This document shows, in pieces, positions 40,098-63,993 of a DNA stretch of 64,000 nucleotides; position 1 is the first letter of the stretch; every line of letters begins with the position of its first letter. A program made the translations under genes and the position numbers. The stretch lies in contig WPIO01000003.1 of assembly GCA_009760855.2 (NCBI GenBank), positions 13,935,001 to 13,999,000 of the forward strand. The letters are read 5' to 3'. The stretch comes from Cristatella mucedo (Eukaryota > Bryozoa > Phylactolaemata > Cristatellidae). A model generated the notes under the pieces. The model saw only the letters and a list, made by a program, of their open reading frames with translations. It was not told the DNA's origin and searched no databases.

Positions 40098-40260
40098 CCA
40101 AACCCTAAAACCTAAACACTAAACCCTAAACACTAAACCCTAAACGCTAAAAACCCTAAACCCTAAACGCCAAACCATAAACGCTAAACCCTAAAGCCTA
40201 AATTCTAAACCCTAAATTCTAACCCTAAACGCTTAGCCCTATAACACTAAACCCTAAACC
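40098..40260 (+). repeat. Degenerate CCCTAAA telomere-like array
   Basis: About 160 bp made of 7-bp units CCCTAAA alternating with variants (CACTAAA, CGCTAAA, ATTCTAAA). On the - strand this reads TTTAGGG, the plant/algal-type telomere heptamer, not the usual animal TTAGGG. Many units are mutated, so it is an interstitial relic or a minisatellite. Confidence 0.85.
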
Positions 40261-40298
40261 ATATGCCCGGGAGGGGATGGGAGAAATGTATAACCCCA

Positions 40299-40379
40299 GG
40301 GGGAATGTCTGGGGGGGGGAATGTCTGGGGGGGGGGGAATGTCGGGGGGGGGGGGGGAATGTCGGGGGGGGGGGAATGT

Positions 40380-40445
<66 letters not shown>

Positions 40446-40640
40446 GGGGGGGGGGGGGGAGGAATGTCGGGGGGAGGAATGTCGGGGGGAGGAATGTCGG
40501 GGGGATGTCGGGGGGATGTCGGGGGGGAATGTCGGGGGGGGAATGTCGGGGGATGTCGGGGGGATGTCGGGGGGGGAATGTTGGGGGGAATGTCGGGGGG
40601 ATGTCGGGGGGGTGTGGGGGAGGGACGTCCAGGTGGGAAA
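40299..40640 (+). repeat. G-rich minisatellite with 64-base G run
   Basis: Units of GGGGGGAATGTC or GGGGGATGTC repeat about 20 times around a pure G tract at 40381-40444. On - the open frames are Pro/His-rich artefacts. It lies between the telomere-like array and the 3' end of a LINE. Confidence 0.95.
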
Positions 40641-40649
40641 TGTTCGTAC

Positions 40650-43600
40650 CCCTGACATGCAGGGTCAGCGGGCAAGTATGGTTAGTGGCAGCATGCACAG
40701 TGTCATGTATAAGCACATAAAGAGCAAATCACAGGGACCCACTAAATGCTGTGATAAATAGATGCGTTTTTAGTTCCCCTGATTTGCCCATATTTAAAAA
40801 GTTTCTTTTTAAATGTGAACAAGTCAGTGTATGTCGTGCCGCAGGTCGGAAATGAGTTCCGGGCTTTGGAATCATACGAACTAAAGGCACGGTCTCCAAA
40901 TAATTTGAGGTTTGTACGAGGTATAGGTAAGCAAATTAGATTCCGGGAAGCGAGTGGTACGATGCTAAGCTAAGGGGGCAGTAGATCTGATAGGTAGGCT
41001 AAAATAATGCAGCCAAAGAATGAAGGGACCGAAAAGTGACCGATAAAACCTTGAAGTCGATGCGTTGCTTGACAGGGAGTCAGTGCAGGTCGGCGAGAAA
41101 TGGTGTGATGTGGCAACTGCGACTCTCACGACAGACAAACCTAGCTGCAGAGTTTTGTACCAACTGTAAGCGCCTGATTGCACAGGCCGGTAGACCAGCA
41201 AGCAGTGAGTTACAGAAGTTGAGTCGGGATGTCGCAAATGCACGGACCAGCTTAGATGTGGCATCCCTGTCTCAACAACCCTGAATGTTAGCAATGTTAT
41301 GTAGCTGAAAGTAGGTAGACTTGATTGTGGAGCTGATGTGTTCATCTAATGAAAGGTCACTTTGGAACATGATACTTTGATTGTGTGCAGATTCAACAGA
41401 AGATATGCTGGCAGAGCCGATTTTGAGCGTTAGCCTTTCCAATTTCTGAATTACACTTGGTTTACCCATAACTAGTAAGTTGGTTTTATCCTCATTATGT
41501 TTAAAAAAGTTTGCTGCAATTCATGTGAGGGATATTATTAAAACATGCAGCAAGGGGGTTAAGAGAATTTGACTTCTTGAAGGGCTAGGAGGGATCAAAG
41601 CAAAGGTACAACTGAGTGTCGTCCGCATAGAAGTGTAAGCCTAGATTGTGCTTGGCAATCACATCGACAAGAGGAAGAGCATAAACCGTGAAAAGAACCG
41701 GACTAAGCACGAAACCCTGAGGTACCCCATATTTCAGAGGTACCTCGGATGATCTCTGCTATTTCACATCAATACTCTGGAGTCTCGCACTGAGATACGA
41801 TGTGAACCATTGCATAGCAGTTCCAGTGATGCCCAGGCGAGATGAGAGGTGCTCAAGAAGGACTCGGTGATTGATAGTATCAAAAGCTGCCAAAAGATCG
41901 TGCAAAACAAAGCAGAGATACTCTACCCACGTATGCATTCCTAAGTAGAACGTTGTACACCTGAAACAATGCTGATTCTGTGGAGCGATTAGCTATAAAG
42001 CCAGACTGGACCTTACTGGCAAGGTTTGGAGTTTCAATATATGAGTTCAGCTGGTCGGTTCAGCTGGTCAGCCACGACTCGTTCCAGCGTCTTTGATAGG
42101 AACGGTAGAAAAGATACTGGGCGAAATTTGCTCGTTCTCTTGGTCTATTGTTGCTTTCTTGAGTAGTGGCCTAACTATAGCCTTGTTGAGAGGTGCTGGG
42201 ACATGACTTGAGGTTAAGGACATATTGACGATGCTAGTTATGCAATGTAGCAGCAGATCAATTCATCGTAGAAACAGTACAGGGGGATAGGGTCCAAAAT
42301 ACTTGTTGTCTTCTTTGATTGGGATATGAACTTTTGGACGAGGTCACTACTGACCTGCTTGAATGTAGATATTTAGGTGCTGCAAGGAATCGAGGGAAAA
42401 CATTCCAGGGGGGTGCAGTCATCGTAGGGATGGACTCCCTGATCTTGTCTATCTTCTGGACAAAGAAGTAGGAGAAGCGATCAGCTAGGTCATCACAGGG
42501 ATCATTAGGTAAGGAGCTAACCTGGGAGCGGTTGAGGAGATGGTTTATTGTCGACATCAGCACTTTTGAATTGTGCACCTGTGATTAAAAAATATTTTAT
42601 GGAAGATAGGATCTACATTAGTCCTCGTATGCCTGTCGATGGACAGTAAGTCCTGATCTTTTATATGCTTTTTAAAGCCTCTGCTTAGTAGATCTAGCTA
42701 ATTTAATGTCTGTGGTAAACTATAGGTAGTGTGGGCGAGGACGAACAGTGCGCTTCGTCAGAGGTGCAAACTTGTCGAGAATCTCAGCAGGTGTCGTGTT
42801 GTACCAATCTACCAATGATGACAGGTCAGAAGGGGGATTTGAGCAGTAGATCCGTGATGGCACACTAGGTAAGGCGCTTGCTTTCACGACCTCGGGACCG
42901 AGGTCGTGGGTTTGATTCCTGCGGTGGGCGATCCTTTATCGCTGCTGCAAGCGGTGGTGATAGCAGTAAAGGCCCTTCCGTCGCTATACAAAAGGAGGCT
43001 GTTTAATTGGCTAGGATTTATTTGTTATTTATTTAGATGCGAGGCGGATATTCTCAAACGGACAGCATCGATGTCAAGAGTCTTAAGGTTTCGAGATTCA
43101 CATGTGATTTTAGAGGAGGGCACACATTGTAAACTGAATGAGATCTGCATGTGGTCAGATAAGCAGGATTTGGTAATAATTGGTGGTGACAAAGTGCAGT
43201 TGTATGAGAAAATATGGTCGAGTGTGTGACCCTCGATGTGAGTAGGGCCATGCACAGAGCCACAAGAGACAATTAGTCAATGCACGAAATTCAGTGCCGA
43301 AGGCGTCAGATAAATTATCAAGATGAATGTTGAAATCACAAATAACGAGGAAATATAGATTTCTTGCACACAGAATCAAAATTAGATCGGATAAATCTTG
43401 AGATAAGGGAGGGCTTGGTACCTGGTGGGCGATAGACTACTGCTATCATTGGTAGCTTGTTGTCGGATGAATTCAAGTCAATAGATGCGAAAGACTGCTT
43501 CGAGGGTACTACAATTGGTTTCAAGTCGAATTGCGAGTGCATGATAATAAATTCCCCTCCAGTTTTGATCGATCTAAGGGTGAGAAAAATTGAGAAACTA

Positions 43601-43735
43601 GTCGGGGTAGTATCTTTAATTGTGGTGCAATTTACTGATTTTAGCCAAGTTTCAGTCAAGGCAAGCAGGTCGAGACCTTTTTCAGAAATAAGGTCAATTA
43701 TTACTAGGGACTTATTGCAATTATATTAAAATAAT
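40650..43735 (-). repeat. LINE family 1, near-full-length CR1/L2-type retrotransposon, decayed
   Basis: Read on - from 43735. The endonuclease domain shows MTETWLKSVN, AVVYRPPGTKPSL and VICDFNIHLDNL. A linker follows (DDLADRFSYFFVQKIDKIRE, near 42480). The reverse transcriptase shows LAAFDTINH (near 41880), [12 protein letters not shown] (41735-41700) and [10 protein letters not shown] with the catalytic DD (near 41620). The C-terminal LVQNSAARLV-like block is near 41200. Several frameshifts and stops break ORF2, so it is not active. A family B SINE is inserted at 42845-43040. The usual tail is missing: the element runs into the G-rich minisatellite at 40640. Confidence 0.92.
42845..43040 (+). 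repeat. Family B SINE nested in the LINE
   Basis: A full copy with TGGCACACTAGGTAAGGCG (A box), GAGGTCGTGGGTTTGATTCC (B box), GGCGATCCTTTATCGCTGCT and a TTTATTTGTTATTTATTTAG tail. It interrupts LINE coding sequence, so it inserted later. Confidence 0.9.
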
Positions 43736-43736
43736 G

Positions 43737-44095
43737 AATACCCGCGTTTGTAACACTATCCAGTAATATAAATATTAATTTTAAGCGCTTGCCGTAGTCC
43801 GCCTGTCCAGATTATTGAACTATCACCCGAAAGATTGGTTTATTTACCGGTTCACTTATTCAGATGATTATTGACAGTGGAGTAAATTTTCTCATCTAAT
43901 AACAAGTTATTTTGGTATAGTACGCCTAGAACATAGGTAGACGTCACCGTATGGGTGCAAAACGAGCCATTCTAGAGAATAACGTCAATGAACCAATCTT
44001 TCAGATGATAATACATTAATCTGGAGACAGCGGGCTACGGCTAGTGCTTAAGATTATTATTCATAATATTGGCTATTGTTACAAACGTGGGTATT
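43737..44095. mobile_element. Foldback / MITE-like element with long inverted arms
   Basis: The left arm (43737-43842, starting AATACCCGCGTTTGTAACA) is matched in reverse by the right arm (about 43989-44095, ending TGTTACAAACGTGGGTATT). The arms are about 105 bp and match with some substitutions; the centre is about 145 bp and non-coding. The flanks carry similar AATAATG and AATAATC, a possible target-site duplication. There is no coding capacity. It sits at the 5' edge of the LINE. Confidence 0.8.
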
Positions 44096-44549
44096 AATAA
44101 TCACGATATACTAATGAATAGAATAACTTATCAATATCATGCCTAACGACTTCGTCTGGTGATCAACATAAGTAGACATCAAATAACGGACCGTTTTACA
44201 TTCGTTATGGCAATCTGCTTGAGTTTAATTTCTGCATGATTTACTATTGTGATCACGTATAGAAATGCATTTTATAGAAAAAAAATTGTTTATTCAATTT
44301 CGCTTTTTAACACTAGCTATATTGTTCAGAAAAATCAGTAGTATTTGAATTTACATGTCCTGCTCACGTAAGCAATAATGTGGGGAATAATGGCTACTTG
44401 TCAGCAAGAATGAATTGGCAGCAAGTGACAGGCTTTTAGACCATACAAGCTGAAGCACAATCTCCAAGAGATTTTAAGTTCGTTGCAGGCGAAACCAACC
44501 CACCCGAGTCACAAGAGTAATAGAGGCAACTGGAGTCATTGTTAGCAAT

Positions 44550-46140
44550 ACAAATTAATGTCGTTTTAATAGCACCCTCAGAGAAGTGAACCTCAGTTCA
44601 AGGGCTTTACAATTCGTTGCAAAAATCAACAACCAATGGCTAAGAATAAGCAAGGTTTAAATCAAGCAAGCAAAAGCACCCAAGTAAAATGCTGATAATA
44701 GCTTTCAAAAGCACACCAGACACTCAAGGTCACTACTCAGACTTCATGAGGGCTGTGAGAAATAGGTACGTTTTCAGCTTTTTTTGAATGCTGTAAAACT
44801 AGGGGGTGACTTGGTGTCAGTCAGCAGTGAGTTCTAAGCTTTGGGAATAATGTTACGCGGGCTAAAGTAGGCAAACTAGAATGGGGAGCTGACGTGTTCG
44901 TCTAGGAACGAAACTTTGGCTGTGGATACCTTAATTCTGAACAGTTTACACGACATGTGCAGATTGAGCCAATTTGGAGTTAGGCTTTTTAGTTTTCAAG
45001 TACCTGTCTGCCCATAATCGGTAAGTTGATTTTGCTATCATTCAATTTAATAAAGTTTGCTTCCATCCAATTGCAAATGTCATCAATATATGCTTTTGTG
45101 GAGCTGAGAAAGTGAGATACTGGAATGCAATAAAGGACCCAAGCACAAATACAGTTGCCTATCGTCTGCATTAAAATGAAAGCCTGGATTGTGCTCAGTA
45201 TTAAATCACAAGAGCGAGAGTTTAAACTGAAAAGTAGTGGACCTGAAACAGATTAATGGGGCACTCCATATATCAACTTTTTTCTAAGTGTGGGCTTCTT
45301 AATAAGTGGCCTGAAAATATTCTCTGATAAATACCGAGGCAAAGGACACATTTATGATGTTATGAAGTACTTTTGTTGGTTTAGCGGAGCGAGAGAATGA
45401 AATACCAACAAGTAAATGACAGAGCCTTGAAAACGATACACTGCTTGATCGGGCGAGAAGTAGTGTAATATGGCGATTGCAACCTTCACGCAAGACATCT
45501 GCAGTTTTACATCAACCCCAAGCACCTTATTGTGCAGGCAGAAGATTAGCAATTAATGAGTTACAGAAGTCTCGGTGGAACTAATTTGGCTACAATATCC
45601 TTATTTGAGCAAGCCCGAATTGTTTACTATCTTACGGAGGTGAAAGTGTGCAGCCTTGACTACAGACCTGATGTGGTCGCCAAGTGAAAGGTCGCTTGGA
45701 ACCAGTCAGCCAGATACCACGAAGAGGTCACAAGAGATACTCTGGAACGGCCAACGGTGGGTTAAGCTCTCTCATTTCTTAATAACCCTGCGTTTTCCCA
45801 TGGCTGTTAAGTTGGTTTGATCGTCATCAACTTTCATGCTCGGCGATTGTATCGGCAAGCGGGAGTCTACATTCTTAAAAAAAGGCAACTTAGAACAGAT
45901 CCTTCGGGTACCACATACTTCAAAGGCTTACCAGATGACCTGTGACATTTAGACCTGGAAATACAGCTGAGAGGCGAGTCATCATTAGCGCCTTTGCCCA
46001 CTCCCGGCAGCTGGCATAGTTGTTTCTCGGGCCACTATTCGTTCCAACATTATACAAATCTGGCTGCCTATTCTTTAAGATTTTTAAGCAACTCTAATCA
46101 CAGAGGGTTGCACTCTTGTCAGATTTCCTATTAGTCAGCC
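44550..46140 (-). repeat. LINE family 1-related copy, strongly decayed
   Basis: The reverse tail is at 44568-44620 (GCACCCTCAGAGAAGTGAAC). RT fragments follow (AYIDDICNWMEANFIKLNDS near 45080) and C-terminal blocks near 45430-45540. Endonuclease-proximal pieces are unclear. Confidence 0.75.
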
Positions 46141-47390
46141 TCTATTAACAGCACTGCCGATAGTAATTTCAGATTAAAACCCCACTGTAAAGATAGCCAG
46201 CCAAAGGTAATCTTGGAAACATGCAATCATGATTGTCTGGGTGATCAACAACATGCAAAAGTGAGGTCTGAAAAGCCAGAAGCAGCAAGCATGACGTGGG
46301 GCCACTAGAAAGCTATGACGTGTTTCCCGGCTCTTCTCTGATTGCAACTCAAAAAAGCTGTACACTGCATGCACCAGATGGGATTACACAGGCTAAAAGA
46401 TTGGCAAGAGCATAATCTTATCGTCAACAGGGGTCTAAAAACGTACCTATATTGCCATTAACTGCGATTTTTGGTATTTCAAATTTCATCTGACGTACAA
46501 GCAATTTCTGCCATCGGCTAATACTTATCAAGACGACAGTCTTCCTATTTTGTAAGACGTCGATAGCAAGGCACTCTCAAGCAAATCCCACCTCTCTTCC
46601 TGTTGAAATTGAGATGGTGGTAGAAGAAAGTATCTGAGGTACGATTAATAAGTGCTCATATGCAAGATCGACAGTACAAGTAATTTTATTACTCAGACCT
46701 AGACTCCAGGTAATTGATTAATGCACATACAACACAACTATTGCAAGCAGCGCCTTGATGCAAATAAATAAATTACAAAAATGCATCTTTATAGTTAGAT
46801 GCATAAACCATTTATCAGCACTCGCTTGTTCGGCATAGCCACAAAGCATAGCTGCTGTATTACTTGGGTCAAAAGAGCATAACACAGCCAAAATGAAAAG
46901 GATCACATGGGTTCACGAAGAGGCTGAGCACTGCAAACGGTTCGCTTTAGTTCACCTCGCTTGCCTGTCCACAAAGCGCATAAAAGCTTATGCTACATGT
47001 ACTCAGCAAGACAATAAGTGTGACACATGTGCAATAATATAACAGCAAGTAGATGAGTACCAGCGATCCGATGAATGTGTACACCACGAAGTCGAGCTGG
47101 CGACAATGGCACCTGACAGTTCCAATATGGATTAAATAAAGCAGCAACATTTGCCGCATGGACAACACTGCAGTATCGAAAGAAAACATATTTTGACACT
47201 TCATGTGTACACGAAGTGTACCTAATCTTCTTGCGAAGGACACCAATGTGGCTCAGTTGAGATTATGCTGCATGGCAGACAAACTGAAGAAGTTAAATCA
47301 GCAGTATCCAGTATCTTCTTCGAAAAATCAAAATGGAAGCGGCATTTCAGCAATTCAAGCTTTCGGAGTGGGCACGCGAAGTCAACACAT
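46141..47390 (-). other. 3' flank / probable 3' UTR of ARHGAP39
   Basis: AT-rich and without coding potential. On - a candidate AATAAA poly(A) signal lies at 46690-46685, about 700 bp past the stop. No repeat is recognised. Confidence 0.4.
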
Positions 47391-58751
<11,361 letters not shown>

Positions 58752-60239
58752 CTGTCGAACGTAACAAGACGACGAATGCACCAGCCAGCAAGCGGCAATC
58801 AGAAGGCAAGACAGTACAACCGCGCCTTGAGTGTAGTCGCCTTCGGTCGACGGTATCAAGACAGTGTCCCAAAGAGTTGCAAGGCTTAGGTAAAAAATGC
58901 ATATTGGGACAGGCATGGCGTATTGGGACAGGCATGGCCTCACTACAACAGCTAAGCGCTCCTAGATCGTAGGTCGCAATATTACCAGTGGGCTTGCTTG
59001 GGTGCACAGCCATCGAGTGAGGAAGGAGAATGGCAGAGGCCGAGCTGTTGCTACCGACATAGCAAGTACAATTGGCATTAGATTTACCCTTTGCCGTTGA
59101 GGGATGGGGCTGGCAGCGACGGCAGCTGGCATGTGCGAAGTATACATATTCCTTCCTGCAATCGCGGCCATACGGTTACTGTAGATGTGCTCTTCTGCCT
59201 AAAATTGATTAAATGCAAACCAACAATACGTAGAAACTGTTTAAATACGTAAGAACTTTTTAAAAGCGAGTCGTGCAGCAAAGCCAGCTATTAGCAAAGG
59301 AGCATGTGGACAGCAGGTAGTCACAGAGTGGCACAGTAATCGCAGGGTTTGCCTACGAAGCACCGCACATAAATCCAAACCGATGGTGGTCGGAGCTCCA
59401 GCCAGTCTGACCGAAGGGCTACTCTTAGGCTTTGCCCCGATCCACCCTACCCCCACTGCCAGCACTGGGTGAGTAAGCAGAGTGAGGAGGGTGAGAGCAT
59501 GAGTACATAGCATGCCAGCAAAAGTCACACACCCTTTAAATCATGCCTAAAGCTTTACATTGATGGGAGGTCTTTCGTTGGCTGAGCCGACTGTCTGCCC
59601 CATAATACCCCGAGTATCAAAAACTTGACCCCCACGTGCATTGGTGAAGCTGCTATGCAAAACCCATCGCCTAGCCCGAATGTTTGCTCACACAATTCGC
59701 CGAAAGCTCAGGTCGATCAGTTCCAAATAAAGCAATCTTTCAATGTTACATTTTTTTGCTTCTAAGCTATCGACAGCAAAGCTAAGCCCACAGCTGTTGT
59801 CTGCTATCACTCTTGCCTCTGTTGCAGCTCCCGGTGCTTACTTGTATGCATGCCATGCACAGACCACAGTTCGCTGCAGCATGCCCTCCCCTGGCCCAAT
59901 TACCCACTCGACAAGCCAACAGCCATGCACACTGCAAAGATATCGGCTTTAGGGCTTTTATTATGCTTCGGCTTAAGGTATGCCTATTAATCTGCCTGTT
60001 AGGTGAGTGGCTATTATCAATGGGATTCATTGATGTGGTTGTAGTTGCTAGGGTCCGTGATGGCCCTTAACAAAACAAGGCCGACCTGGAGTCGAGGTCG
60101 AAACCTGATTGGCCAGAAGCCCGGCTTGTTTGCTATTCCCAGCATTGTCTCGAGCTGCCCTAGGAGATCTCCCACACAGTGCTGCAGTGAATCACTACAG
60201 CTTAATGGTAATCAGGCCTGCTACAACCTCAGTGGCCCA

Positions 60240-60700
60240 TCTTCATAATTGCCTTTCGAATTATAGCTCAATGTGCAATGAACCTGTAATAATATATGAC
60301 ATGATTACTGACAATGCCCTAGACCTGTTCACTTTGACCGAGACTTGGCTGAAATTAGACTTCGTGCTCGGCCATAACCAACGTGACCCCTACATTTGTC
60401 TCCTTTCATACCCCTAGATCGAGCTGGTTTGGTCCAGCAGTTAAGGTGCTCGCCCCCCCCCCCCGACCAAGGTCTGGCTGAGGTCGTGGGCCCGAGCCCG
60501 GAGGCATATGTGAAGCGCCTGAATAGAGATTAAGTTCTCTTGGGGCGCTATACAAATGAATTATATTTAATCAAAACTGGTGGTAGAGTCGCCATTGTCG
60601 CCCGTTCCTCCTTCAATTTCAAACCGTTTGCAGTTCTTTCGAAGCAGTCTTTCGAATCTATTGTTTTGATTTCATCCGACAACAAGCTGCCAATGGTGGC
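60240..60700 (+). repeat. LINE family 1 5' (endonuclease) fragment, split by a SINE
   Basis: Before the SINE: NALDLFTLTETWLKLD. After it: KTGGRVAIVARSSFNFKPF and SFESIVLISSDNKLPMVAG. Both match the endonuclease of the LINE at 43336-43660. It is a rare 5' piece without a 3' end. Confidence 0.82.
60420..60566 (+). repeat. Family A SINE nested in the LINE endonuclease
   Basis: A full element: GGTTTGGTCCAGCAGTTAAGG (A box), a C run, GAGGTCGTGGGCCCGAGCCC (B box), GGCATATGTGAAGCGCCTGA and the tail AGATTAAGTTCTCTTGGGGC, then AAATGAATTATAT. Confidence 0.9.
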
Positions 60701-60794
60701 AGGTCAGATGTTCATAAGCTGTTTGCTGCTAGCACTACAGTGCAGCCTCCACAGCATCAGAATACATCAAGTGCAAAACAAAGGCAGAACAGGA

Positions 60795-60818
60795 CAGACA
60801 GACAGACAGACAGACAAG
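60795..60818 (+). repeat. (GACA)n short tract
   Basis: About five GACA units. Confidence 0.85.
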
Positions 60819-61929
60819 GAACAGTTTAAATATGGCTGATCTGACAGCATCATTAAAAAAGCAGTAAAGGTCCCTAGTACCATCACAATACAACTCAAAC
60901 ATATCACTCCATCTCGGGGTCGTATTACAGATGTCTGACGCTGAAGGCACAGAGCACATTTATACACCTACTATAATCCAGAATCGAGCAATTGCAAGAA
61001 GGGCCTGCACGAGCGGCTGGTCCAGTTCTGCCTACAGAAAACCTTAAGGACTTCTTCGCAAGCTCTCGGTAGAAGATTCACTAAATGTACGTAAGGTCAG
61101 GACATCAGCCAATGGAACGCACTAAGCGTTCGACTAAAATCTTCCAACTTACGCCACAAAGAGCCACTTGCGGAGCGAGGCATAGAAGCTGCTCTAACAA
61201 AAGTGGGCAATCAAATCCGACAAATGAACTGCTATTGCACCAGATCCCACAGCAACCAACTGCCAGACGGCTGCCCAATTTAAGGTATGCCCAATTTGAG
61301 CTATGCCCAATCCCGAGTTTAGCAGTAAATGTCAAGAATCTGTACCGACATTGACCCTTATTGAACAAAGGTTACCGGAAGAAGTCAGCAAAGCGTTAGC
61401 ATAATTGGGGAATGGCACCAAAACAGAGCATAAAAATACAATAATTGAGTTTTTCCAATCAGTGCTTAGTTGAGTGGGTCATCTCCAAAGAACCTAACAA
61501 AGTTAGGTGATCTGACTTGGGCCAGCTGATCCATGAACCATGCACCCTCAGTACCCATCTAAGGACAATTGATATTTGCATTTTTTGCAACCGAGGCATA
61601 ATGAGGACAGGTGCCAGCATGCAGTCCTGCTTCAGCTAAACTGACAAGGTGAGCAGCACTCACGGAAGGGGTGGTCACGTGACCGACGCCAATCCAAGGA
61701 GCCACAGGCCTGCATGCTTGGGACTATGGCCTGGCAGAGCCGGGCGGCTGCCATACTTCACAGACTGCTGTTCTCGACAAGTGGCAGCCCATTCTCTTTG
61801 TACTGCTACTTACCAAGACTGTGGCCACGTATACACTTGCAGCCCGTGGACATAGGCCAAGAAGTGAAAGCAATAGCGAATTGGAAAATAGTTTGTGAAC
61901 TGTGCAGGTGATACAGATGCGAAGGGACT

Positions 61930-63260
61930 TAAATAATAACGATAATACTTCGTATGTACAGTGCCTTTAAATGAGAATCACATCTCTATTCCGGCATTTA
62001 ACATTTAGCTGGAACAGCTTTAACCAAGAGTTAATGAAATGAAAGGTATAATGCTTAGACAAGCATGCAAAAGCACACACGAAGACATTCAGGGCCACTG
62101 GTTACTAACATTCACTGAATCATTCACAGGTAAGGCATGCAAAGCACATGGGAATAAAAAGACAATTTATAGGGGCCTAATGAAACAGAACTGTTTTTGG
62201 GTAATATTAAATTAAGCAAAGTCCATGTAGGCAGTGAGACAATCTAGAAGCAATTAACATACTTTAAGTGGATTCGAACTGATTCAGCTTATTATTTCAT
62301 TATTACTGATTATTTCCATTTCGTTTAAGGTACAGTGAGACTAATGGTAGCCGAGAAGCTGTTGGTGTGAGAGGACATAGGAGAAACAAGGAGGTCGAAT
62401 AGGTAGGCTGGTGAATGTGAAGCAATTTTTAGGCCACTGCAAGCATCTTAAAGTCGATTCTACGCTTGCTAGGGAGCCAGTGAATGTGGTCTGATTCAGC
62501 AGCTAAGCCGCTGACGACAGACTTGCCGAGCTGCATTATTTTGCATTACTTGCAGATGATTAAGGGCACAGGGCAGGAGTGCAATATAAAGAGAGCCGAA
62601 GTAATGCAGAAGCAAAGTTGCAAACGCGTCAATAAGTTTGGCCGTCACAATCTTGTCCAAGCAGGTCCTAATTTTGGCCATGTTCCTCAGCTAAAAGTAG
62701 GCCGATTTGATCTGACAGTGCAGGCAATGTGTTCATCCAATGATAATTCGTTTTGAACAGTGCGCCCTGATTACGAGCAGATGTCACTGGACTGATGCTA
62801 TATAAACCAATTTGGAGGTTAATTCTTTCTGCTTGAGGGAGACACGGCTTTCCTATAACTATTAGGCTTATCTTTTGGTCGTTAAGCTTTAGGGAGTTAG
62901 TGGCCATCAAAGTGCAAATGCCTTCAATGAAGGCTGAAAGAGAATTAAGTGATGAGGAGCAAGGTTTGGTAGGGTTAAAGAATAATAATAATAATAATAA
63001 CAATACTAATACACTTGATAAAGTGCCCTAAGAGAACTCAGTCTCTTTCTAGGCGCTTTACATTTGCTGCACAGCCAAGTGCCTTCGGGTAGAAATGAAA
63101 ACCACGGTGTCGAGAGGCGCTCCACAAAAATCTGGTAATCAAGTGAGTCAAATGCTGCTGAGAGATCTAGTAGAGGCCCATCCTGATCAGCAGTGTTCAG
63201 CAGGTCACTGTAAACCCGAAGCAAAACGATTTCTAAGAAATGGTTAATTCTAGATCCCAA
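61930..63260 (-). repeat. LINE family 1-related copies, one tail inserted in another
   Basis: An older element opens with an eroded tail at 61950-62010. C-terminal (62440-62720) and RT-proximal sequence (LSAFIEGICTLMATNSLKLN near 62900) follow. At 62980-63080 a younger tail with AATAATAATAATAATAATAA interrupts. Beyond it, LLDLSAAFDSLDYQIFVERL is an RT block. Confidence 0.8.
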
Positions 63261-63439
63261 CTAGACTTGCTAGCAAGATCTGATGGTGCGCTGCTAACTG
63301 CGCGAGAGGCACAACAAAAACCTCGATCAGCCACTAATATATTTAGTTTCACTCTAAGGTCGAGAAAGCAAGTGACTGAGGCAACTTGAACTGTCAGAGC
63401 ATGACTCCTTTTTTGTTGGTCAGGCCTTCAGACTGGTGA

Positions 63440-63720
63440 ATGTATCAAGACAGTTTTTTTCTGTTGCCTGGATAGGTGCGGTTTCCACTGCTAGCTTAAC
63501 TCTACTTTGTTGTAAATGGCTTAGCCACCACATCACACCGATTCTGTCAGAGTTTCACTGGCTGTCTATCAAGCATAGGATCGACTCAAGATCTTTTCTT
63601 TAACCTAAAGGTCACTTCCCTCGTACCAGCCTACTAATTCCTTGCTCCTCTAGTGGCCTATTGTACCACCAGCTCCCCCAGCCTCCAGTCATCTCACCCT
63701 TCCTCACACTAAGTAGTGGA
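63440..63720 (+). repeat. LINE family 1 remnant
   Basis: CATCACACCGATTCTGTCAG, then TCACTGGCTGTCTATCAAGC and the Ser/Leu-rich continuation match the HITPLL..LHWLPV block, much decayed. Confidence 0.6.
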
Positions 63721-63886
63721 ACAGCTGCCAACGGCTAGAAGTAGCAGTAACTCTGCCAGGCCATTCCTAGTGGCATCCATGTATGACGTGTCACAGTGAC
63801 ACCGGTAACCGACCGACGCAGGGCTAAACACAGGTGCAGTATAGCCATTACAACTACATAAGCTCGTGAAACACACCCACACAAGT

Positions 63887-63993
<107 letters not shown>

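Noticed and set aside
40225-40761. Gly-rich and Pro-rich open frames of 126-163 codons on both strands
   Set aside because: They are translations of the G-rich minisatellite and have no other coding features.
58752-58943. Met at 58943 as the start of a 1012-residue protein
   Set aside because: The extra 64 codons lie before a good acceptor at 58751 and are intron-like and hydrophobic; the long frame is an exon of ARHGAP39, not a stand-alone gene.
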